Positions 58,463-64,000 of a DNA stretch of 64,000 nucleotides are shown piece after piece. The stretch spans positions 1-64,000 of the forward strand of contig CAZPHD010000003.1 of the NCBI GenBank assembly GCA_964586225.1, read 5' to 3'. The DNA is from JANJUB01 sp964586225 (GTDB lineage: Bacteria > Armatimonadota > Fimbriimonadia > Fimbriimonadales > Fimbriimonadaceae). The notes beneath the pieces were generated by a model. That model ran no database searches. It was not told the origin of the DNA and worked only from the letters and a program-made list of their open reading frames with translations. Made by a program: the position numbers and the translations under genes. Each line of letters opens with the position of its first letter. Position 1 is the stretch's first letter.

Positions 58463-58962
58463 GCCGCGATCGGAAGTTGAAGAAGTTTCGCCCGTAAAGT
58501 GTCCGCCGAGTAGCTTCGTTGCACGGGAACTCTGTGCAGTGCGAACCCGGCCGAGTTGCAGGCGGTATTCAAGAACACGTCCCGCCGGATGCGATCACGA
58601 CGACTGTGACTCGCATCATCGAGTTCGACCGCGAACAAGATATCCCAGGTCTCAACCGAACACACCACAAAGTCGAAGTGCTTCTGCGTGATCCGATTGA
58701 AGTCGCTTCGCCAAGCACTTCGATCTTTCGCAGTCGGTAGTAGCACGTCGGCGACACGCACCTTCGCGCAGATGCGATATTCGGGGCCAAGCGCTTGCTC
58801 CATCACGTGCAGAAATCGTGTCTCCGTGTCGGTCAGCAGCGAGCTCACCACGCGATAACTGGGAGCACGCTCGCCCCACTTCGCACCCGTGAGCCAGTTC
58901 ACAAACAACAGGAGCAACACAAGGGCCAACAGAATCCAAACCATAAACCCGTCATTCCACAT
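58459..58962 (-). CDS. DUF2726 nuclease-like membrane protein
   Basis: A 167-residue protein with one N-terminal span (WILLALVLLLLFVNWLTG), then DUF2726: ICAKVRVADVLLP, FNRITQKHFDFVVCSVETWDILFAVELDDASHSRRDRIRRDVFLNTACNSAGFALHRVP. This is a PD-(D/E)xK-like fold with candidate catalytic DF and ELDD acidic residues. It may be a membrane-tethered nuclease, active or structural. It ends 17 bases before the antitoxin start, so it may share the module. Confidence 0.75.
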   Translation of the reverse strand: MWNDGFMVWILLALVLLLLFVNWLTGAKWGERAPSYRVVSSLLTDTETRFLHVMEQALGPEYRICAKVRVADVLLPTAKDRSAWRSDFNRITQKHFDFVVCSVETWDILFAVELDDASHSRRDRIRRDVFLNTACNSAGFALHRVPVQRSYSADTLRAKLLQLPIAA

Positions 58963-59001
58963 TCCTACGGGGAACTTACGAAAGGTAGGCGTACGTCTAG
59001 G

Positions 59002-61560
59002 TTACATCTCCCGCTTCCACGCATCCAGCAACTGCAAGGCCTGTAGCGGAGTCAGCGCGTTTACATCCAAGTTCCTAAGCTGCTTCTCAACCGCCGATTC
59101 TTCGGCCTCAAACAGAGTCAACTGATACTTAGGAGCCGCAGTCGGCGTCGGTGCCACCGGCCTCTGCTCAAGCTCCCCCAGAATCTCCTCCGCCCGCCGC
59201 AGCACCGTCGACGGAACGCCCGCCATGCGCGCGACATGCACGCCATAGCTCCGGTCCGTACCTCCCGGAAGCACCCGGTGCGTCCATACAATCTGGTCGC
59301 CAAACTCATCCACGCTCACCCGGTAGTTCGCCACCGTCGGCAGATGCTCGGACATCGCGTTCAGCTGGTGATAGTGGGTCGCAAACATCGTCTTCGCGCC
59401 GACCGCCGCCAAGTGCTCGATCATCGCCCAAGCGATCGCCAAACCGTCGTACGTGCTGGTGCCGCGCCCAACCTCGTCTAGCACGACCAGACTGCGTGAA
59501 GACGCGTGGTTGAGAATATTCGCACTCTCGACCATCTCGACCATGAACGTGCTTTGCCCCAGCGCAAGCTCATCCTTCGCACCCATCCGCGCAAAAATCC
59601 GATCGCACAGCCCCAACCGCACCTGCTTGGCGGGCACGAACGAACCCACCTGCGCCATCAGCGCGATCAGGGCCGATTGCCGAAGGTAGGTGGACTTCCC
59701 CGCCATGTTCGGCCCTGTCAAGATGATGCAACGCCGTCCGCCCTCGGGTTCAAGGAGGAGGTCATTCGGCACGAAGTTCGGAGATGAAGCTTCGACCACC
59801 GGATGCCGCCCCGCCTCGATTTCCAGCACATCCTCGTCGGTGAACTCGGGCTTAACATAGCCTCGGGTGGCGGCAATCTCGGCAAGCGTTCCGAGCACGT
59901 CGAGCTCCGCAAGCGCGCGGGCGGTCTTCAGCAGCGCAGCCGTCTGCTCGGCCACCCGCTGCCGCAAACGCAAGAACAAATCTTGCTCCAGCGCGACCGC
60001 CTTCTCCTCGGCCCCGAGGACCTGCGACTCGCGCTCCTTCAGCTCCGCCGTGATGTACCGCTCGGCGTTGGCGGTCGTTTGCTTGCGGATGTAGTCATCG
60101 GGCACCTTGTCCAGATGCACTTTCGAGACTTCTAAGTAATAGCCAAATACGGCGTTGAAGCCAACTTTGAGCGTGCTGATCCCGGTGCGTTCGCGCTCGC
60201 GGGCTTCGAGTTGCGCGATGTAAGATTTGCCGTTCTTGGAGAGGTCGCGCAGGGTGTCCAGTTCGAGGTCGTAGCCGGGCAGAATCACCCCACCCTCGCG
60301 CAGGGTCATCGGCGGCTCCTTCACCAGCGCCCGGTCCAACAGCAAGGCAAGATCAGCATGATCTCCAATCTGCTCGCGAAGCTCCTGAATCCGCCCCAAC
60401 CCCAGCTTTCGCAGCGGCTCCACGAGCTTGGGTAGCGCTTGCAGCGAAGCCCGCAGCGCGGCGAGATCGCGCGGATTGGCAATGCCAGTTGCGACGCGCG
60501 AGGTGAGCCGCTCGATGTCGCCGACCAGCTTTAGCCCATCCCGCAAGTCGCCGCGCGTCAGCGCTTGGGTGACGATCAACTCCACCGCCGCCAGTCGCCC
60601 CTCGATCGCGCGGCGATCCAGCAGCGGCTGATCGAGCCACTTGCGCAGGAGGCGAGCCCCCATCGACGTGACGGTCTGATCCAGTACGGCAAGGAGCGTG
60701 TAGCGCCGAGAGTTGTCGGCGAGGTTGACGGTGATCTCCAGCGACCGCCGGGTGGCGGCATCCAGCCGCATGAAGCCGTCGACGGAGTAGCTCGTGAGCG
60801 TATCGACATGGGCAAGCGACAGCCGGTTCTGCTCCGCATAGCTGAGGATCATCGAGGCGGCAACGGTCGCCGTCGGCTGATCTTCGAGGCCAAATCCCTG
60901 CAGGTTCTTGACATCGAACTGCTCAAGGAGCTTGCGCGCAGCTCGATCGGCGGATAGCATCGGCCGATCGGTCACGGCCGATCCGAGGCCATTGCGCGCC
61001 GCTTCGCCAAAGCCTTCGGCTTTGGGCCCGACGAGGAGTTCGGTCGGGCGCAGCCGCGCCAACTCCTGCAGCAGTCGCTCTTCTAGTTGATCACCAGAGA
61101 TTTCGGTCACGAGGAACTCGCCGGTGCTCGGTTCCAGCACGGCCAGGCCGGCCCGCCCATCCTGCACGCAGATCGCGGCGAGGAAGTTGTTCTGCGCGGC
61201 GTCGAGCATTGCGTCTTCGAGCACCGTCCCGGGAGTGAGCACCCGGGTGACTCCGCGCTTGACGAGGCCTTTAGCTTCTTTCGGATTCTCCAGCTGATCG
61301 CAGAGCGCGACTTTGAGACCTTGCTGGACAAGCCTCGCGAGATACTTCTCGACCGAGTGGTAGGGCACGCCCGCCATAGCGACCCGACCGTTGGGGCCAT
61401 CTTCGCGCCCGGTGAGTGTGATTTCGAGGGCATTCGCGGCGGTCACCGCGTCGTCGCCATAGAACTCGTAGAAGTCGCCGACCCGCATTGCCAGCAACAC
61501 GCCGGGATGCTCTTCCTTCGACCGGAAGTATTGCTGGAGCATCGGCGTGTGCGCCTTCAC
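59002..61560 (-). CDS. mutS: DNA mismatch repair protein MutS
   Basis: An 852-residue mismatch recognition ATPase. The GTG start at 61560 gives MKAHTPMLQQYF, followed by GVLLAMRVGDFYEFYGDDA with the FxE mismatch-binding motif. The ATPase has Walker A GPNMAGKST, LVVLDEVGRGTSTYDG and THYHQL. The longer open frame to 61860 crosses the repeat element and is not used. TATAAT (61573-61568) ends 7 bases before the GTG, so the mRNA is almost leaderless. No mutL is in the window. Confidence 0.95.
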   Translation of the reverse strand: MKAHTPMLQQYFRSKEEHPGVLLAMRVGDFYEFYGDDAVTAANALEITLTGREDGPNGRVAMAGVPYHSVEKYLARLVQQGLKVALCDQLENPKEAKGLVKRGVTRVLTPGTVLEDAMLDAAQNNFLAAICVQDGRAGLAVLEPSTGEFLVTEISGDQLEERLLQELARLRPTELLVGPKAEGFGEAARNGLGSAVTDRPMLSADRAARKLLEQFDVKNLQGFGLEDQPTATVAASMILSYAEQNRLSLAHVDTLTSYSVDGFMRLDAATRRSLEITVNLADNSRRYTLLAVLDQTVTSMGARLLRKWLDQPLLDRRAIEGRLAAVELIVTQALTRGDLRDGLKLVGDIERLTSRVATGIANPRDLAALRASLQALPKLVEPLRKLGLGRIQELREQIGDHADLALLLDRALVKEPPMTLREGGVILPGYDLELDTLRDLSKNGKSYIAQLEARERERTGISTLKVGFNAVFGYYLEVSKVHLDKVPDDYIRKQTTANAERYITAELKERESQVLGAEEKAVALEQDLFLRLRQRVAEQTAALLKTARALAELDVLGTLAEIAATRGYVKPEFTDEDVLEIEAGRHPVVEASSPNFVPNDLLLEPEGGRRCIILTGPNMAGKSTYLRQSALIALMAQVGSFVPAKQVRLGLCDRIFARMGAKDELALGQSTFMVEMVESANILNHASSRSLVVLDEVGRGTSTYDGLAIAWAMIEHLAAVGAKTMFATHYHQLNAMSEHLPTVANYRVSVDEFGDQIVWTHRVLPGGTDRSYGVHVARMAGVPSTVLRRAEEILGELEQRPVAPTPTAAPKYQLTLFEAEESAVEKQLRNLDVNALTPLQALQLLDAWKREM

Positions 61561-61565
61561 GAGGA

Positions 61566-61693
61566 GGATTATAGCGGTAGTTCGGATTCGTTCGGATTCG
61601 TTCGGGTTGGCACGGATCGTCAAGAGCAGTCCTAGGCAAATCCGAACGAATCCGGGCCAATCCGAACCAACCCGAACTAACCCGCTATAATCC
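61566..61693. promoter_or_regulatory. Divergent mutS/glyA promoter in a 10-bp-period inverted repeat
   Basis: GGATTATAGCGG (61566-61577) and CCGCTATAATCC (61682-61693) are perfect 12-bp inverted ends, each holding a TATAAT. Inside are arrays of TTCGGATTCG-type 10-bp units on the left and their complements on the right (about 61639-61685). The mutS -10 is at 61573-61568 and the glyA -10 at 61686-61691. It is related in unit sequence to the element at 12141-12247. Confidence 0.7.
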
Positions 61694-61696
61694 ACC

Positions 61697-62953
61697 ATGC
61701 CTAACCGCCACCGCGCTCCGCTGGCTGAAGTCGATCCCGTCGTTGCCGATATCATCGCTCGGGAACAGCAGCGACAGGAGCACAATCTCGAACTCATAGC
61801 AAGCGAGAACATCGCCAGCCTTGCCGTGCGCCAGGCCATGTTGAGTGTGCTCACCGACAAGTACGCCGAGGGCTATCCGGGTCGGCGCTACTATGGCGGA
61901 TGCGAAGTCGTCGACGAAGTCGAGACGCTCGCCATTGAGCGCGTAACCCAGATTTACGGGGCCAACTTCGCCAACGTCCAGCCTCACAGTGGAGCCCAGG
62001 CCAACATGGCCGTTTACTTCGCGTTCCTCAAACCCGGCGATACCCTCATGGCGATGAACCTCGCCCATGGCGGGCACCTCACGCACGGCTCGCCCGTCAA
62101 CTTCAGCGGCCAGTTCTACAACATCGTGCCCTATGGCGTACATAACGAGACCGAGCAGATTGACTATGACGAGTTCGAGCGGCTTGCGCGCGAACACAAG
62201 CCCAAGATGATCGTTTCGGGGGCGACGGCTTATTCGCGGGAGTTCGACTTCGCGCGGATTTGGGCCATTGCCGACGAGGTTGGCGCCTTCCACATGTGCG
62301 ACATGTCGCACTACAGCGGCCTCATCGCGGCGGGTGTCTATCCAAACCCCATGCCTCACTGCCACTTCGTGACCTCGACGACGCACAAATCCATCCGCGG
62401 CCCCCGCGGCGGCATGATCCTGTGGAACGACGAAGAACACACCAAGGCGATCAACATGAGCGTCTTCCCGGGCATCCAAGGCGGTCCGCTCATGCACGTC
62501 ATCGCGGCCAAGGCGATCGCGTTCGGCGAAGCTCAGCGGCCCGAGTTCAAGACCTATCAAGCCCAGATCAAGAAGAACGCGCATGCCCTTGCCGAAGCGA
62601 TGATCGCCGAGGGTTTCCGCATTGTCAGCGGGGGTACCGACAGCCACCTCATGCTGGTTGACCTGCGCTCGTTTGGTGTGAACGGCAAGATTGCCCAGCA
62701 CACCCTTGACGAAGCGGGGATCACGACGAACAAGAACTCGATCCCGAACGACCCCGAGAAGCCGTTCGTGACGTCAGGCATTCGCCTTGGTACTCCGGCC
62801 GTCACCACACGCGGCATGCAGGAGCCCGAGATGGCGGAAATCGCGGCCCTCATCGCACGGGTCCTCCGCGGGCGCGAGGATGCCGATGCGATTGCGGCGG
62901 TCCGGTCGGATGTCAAGTCACTGACGCAACGTTTTCCCATCCACGGAGGGTAA
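61697..62953 (+). CDS. glyA: Serine hydroxymethyltransferase
   Basis: A 418-residue PLP enzyme interconverting serine and glycine with tetrahydrofolate. LELIASENIASLAVRQAMLSVLTDKYAEGYPGRRYYGG is the conserved opening. The Schiff-base Lys is in STTHKSIRGPRGGMI. TATAAT ends 5 bases before the ATG, so translation is probably leaderless. The zinc-ribbon gene starts 7 bases after its stop. Confidence 0.96.
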   Translation: MPNRHRAPLAEVDPVVADIIAREQQRQEHNLELIASENIASLAVRQAMLSVLTDKYAEGYPGRRYYGGCEVVDEVETLAIERVTQIYGANFANVQPHSGAQANMAVYFAFLKPGDTLMAMNLAHGGHLTHGSPVNFSGQFYNIVPYGVHNETEQIDYDEFERLAREHKPKMIVSGATAYSREFDFARIWAIADEVGAFHMCDMSHYSGLIAAGVYPNPMPHCHFVTSTTHKSIRGPRGGMILWNDEEHTKAINMSVFPGIQGGPLMHVIAAKAIAFGEAQRPEFKTYQAQIKKNAHALAEAMIAEGFRIVSGGTDSHLMLVDLRSFGVNGKIAQHTLDEAGITTNKNSIPNDPEKPFVTSGIRLGTPAVTTRGMQEPEMAEIAALIARVLRGREDADAIAAVRSDVKSLTQRFPIHGG

Positions 62954-62960
62954 CTCTAGC

Positions 62961-63479
62961 ATGGCTCGCCAATGCCCCGATTGCCAGATTGAACTTCGAA
63001 CCGAGAATCTGCTCGGAATCGACCTTGACGTCTGCCCCGATTGCGCGGGCATCTACTTCGATGACGGCGAGATGATGAATCTCAAGGACCTCGGAGACGA
63101 CGCGTTCTCCGAGCTCGACGACATGGTCCTGCCTGACGATGATGTTGACCTTGAGGAAGAGATCGGCACTTCAAAGCGGATGTGCCCCGGCTGCAAGGAA
63201 GTGATGCACGAGTACAACTACCTGTACACGTCGAAAGTGAGACTCGATGCTTGTCCCGATTGCGGCGGCACGTGGGTCGAGCACGGCGAACTCACGGCCA
63301 TGCAACAAGCCTTGGCAGATGCCAAAAACCAGCCCATCAACGAGTCGCTGATGCGACGGCTCGTTCACGAACGAGTTGTGGCTGAGGAAATGGCGAAGCA
63401 CGAGGAGCGAATTGCTCGGCAGAAGCATCGCACCCGCGTGCTGCGGGTGCTCACGCTCCGTCGCTCGGGCATGCTCTAG
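62961..63479 (+). CDS. Double zinc-ribbon (zf-TFIIB) protein
   Basis: A 172-residue protein with two zf-TFIIB zinc ribbons: CPDCQIEL...DVCPDCAGIYFDDGE (residues 4-35) and CPGCKEVM...DACPDCGGTWVEHGE. An acidic linker (LPDDDVDLEEE) separates them. A basic C-terminal helix (EERIARQKHRTRVLRVL) follows. Likely a metal-binding regulatory or assembly factor; partner unknown. It ends 4 bases inside the convergent DinB gene. Confidence 0.75.
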   Translation: MARQCPDCQIELRTENLLGIDLDVCPDCAGIYFDDGEMMNLKDLGDDAFSELDDMVLPDDDVDLEEEIGTSKRMCPGCKEVMHEYNYLYTSKVRLDACPDCGGTWVEHGELTAMQQALADAKNQPINESLMRRLVHERVVAEEMAKHEERIARQKHRTRVLRVLTLRRSGML

Positions 63480-63895
63480 TGGTTGTAGATCGACATATAG
63501 TTCCAATCGGGCTCAAATGAGAGTCGAAGGGTTGCCAGCTGTCCTACATGGTAGTAGTCGTGGCCGCCGATGAAGTCGGCGGCGATCTTGATCAGCTTGT
63601 CGTCGTCGCTGACCAACATGTCGGTCGCTCGAGCGCGAAGCGCGCGCCATTCTGCCACGAGCGGAGCAAGGGCCGCGCTTTGCGGCTTAAACGTTCCCCA
63701 CGCATATTCGCGGCCTTCCGCCTGCTCGATGGCCGCATGGTAGCACTCCGTGAGATGCGCGAACGTCACGCGAAACGACATCGCGTCATCGTGCACTTTC
63801 AGGTCCGCATGGGCCTCATCGACCCCCTCGACACATTGCGATAGTTGGAATCCGGCGTCGTCGACGATCGTCTTGATCAGTTCTTTGGCAGTCAT
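63476..63895 (-). CDS. DinB-family protein
   Basis: A 139-residue four-helix DinB/YfiT-like protein. HLTECYHAAIEQA and GGHDYYHVGQLATLR provide His residues typical of the metal site (third His in the C-terminal helix). DinB members are metal-dependent, often thiol-linked enzymes or stress proteins. ATG 63895 is used; upstream extension has no support. Function unknown. Confidence 0.7.
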   Translation of the reverse strand: MTAKELIKTIVDDAGFQLSQCVEGVDEAHADLKVHDDAMSFRVTFAHLTECYHAAIEQAEGREYAWGTFKPQSAALAPLVAEWRALRARATDMLVSDDDKLIKIAADFIGGHDYYHVGQLATLRLSFEPDWNYMSIYNH

Positions 63896-63936
63896 GCCCG
63901 TAGTTTGGCACGGCAATCACTGTCACAATTCCGGTG

Positions 63937-64000
63937 ATGGCGGGTGGATGGGATGGATGGTCGGATTCGGCCGACGCATGGATCAAGAGCGTCGAGAACG
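63937..64000 (+). CDS. Possible methyltransferase, N-terminal fragment
   Basis: ATG 63937 opens MAGGWDGWSDSADAWIKSVEN and runs off the window. The WD-SADAWI opening is typical of a class of SAM-dependent methyltransferases. Only 21 residues are visible, so the call is tentative. Confidence 0.35.
   Translation, partial: MAGGWDGWSDSADAWIKSVEN

Noticed and set aside
61561..61860. 100-residue N-terminal extension of MutS
   Set aside because: It translates the repeat element and crosses the TATAAT box; the conserved MutS start is at GTG 61560.
1..64000. CRISPR array, rRNA, integrase/transposase
   Set aside because: No spaced direct-repeat array, rRNA motif or transposase catalytic pattern was found on either strand by eye.

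Overview
The window looks like chromosomal DNA of a GC-rich, free-living bacterium, most probably an Armatimonadota member of the Fimbriimonas type. This rests on secreted proteins ending in short PEP-CTERM tails (VPEPATMA..., then RRRK/RSRKR), a choice-of-anchor A protein, a TIGR04222-like protein with a Cys/Gly tail, a prepilin-like gene, a SARP/TPR-type regulator and many start codons sitting directly behind a TANNNT -10 box. No rRNA, CRISPR array, transposase or prophage is visible. The lineage is inferred from gene style, not from a marker gene.

Layout. 1-2.6 kb: end of thymidylate kinase, then a xylulokinase plus DapA-family aldolase operon on the minus strand. 2.6-5.8 kb: a small lipoprotein, a fatty acid desaturase, and a minus-strand cluster with a frameshifted prepilin and a Cys-rich secreted protein. 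6.0-9.1 kb: PhyH-type dioxygenase, CmcI-like protein and a sugar ABC permease with a very long insert holding three palindromes. 9.2-17.3 kb: ABC exporter, methyltransferase, lipoprotein, DUF4166 protein, CrtA-like protein, GH20 hexosaminidase and two secreted unknowns. 17.4-26.3 kb, plus strand: GH29 fucosidase, ppk, Lrp/AsnC regulator, HD hydrolase, PfkB kinase, methyltransferase, GYF_2/TM2 protein, pyrG and a lipoprotein. 26.3-34.9 kb: a PcfJ-like protein behind a structured leader, a BNR-repeat protein, a TIGR04222-like membrane protein, a choice-of-anchor A protein and a SpoIIM-family protein. 34.9-40.4 kb, minus strand: coiled-coil protein, coaD, tRNA-Leu(GAG), diacylglycerol kinase, Wza-like export protein, rsmI and a SurA/PpiD-like foldase. 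40.5-43.6 kb: lexA, two PEP-CTERM proteins, an RtcB-family ligase. 43.7-52.6 kb, minus strand: small sigma factor, uridine kinase, a large M12-type metalloprotease with Ig-like repeats, two lipoproteins sharing a domain, and a SARP-like regulator. 53.1-61.6 kb, minus strand: sdhA, a broken DUF433 gene, a crystallin-J1-like protein, an R3H/SpoIIIAA-like ATPase, a DUF5615/DUF433 toxin-antitoxin pair, a DUF2726 nuclease-like protein and mutS. 61.7-64 kb: glyA, a zinc-ribbon protein, DinB and the start of a probable methyltransferase.

Two things stand out. The first is a compact module at 57.3-59.0 kb: a membrane-anchored DUF2726 nuclease-like protein, then an antitoxin in which DUF433 is fused behind a ~180-residue domain resembling modified-base/PUA-like sensor modules, then a DUF5615 PIN-like toxin. 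A perfect 12-bp palindrome overlaps the -10 box of the antitoxin-toxin pair. The second is the density of sequence-level signals: near-leaderless promoters at about a dozen genes, a dispersed 10-bp-period inverted repeat seen twice (12.1 and 61.6 kb), coding sequence invaded by palindromes (7.8 and 15.4 kb), and hairpin or uORF leaders ahead of rtcB, pyrG and the PcfJ-like gene.

All family assignments come from motifs read by eye. No database search was run.
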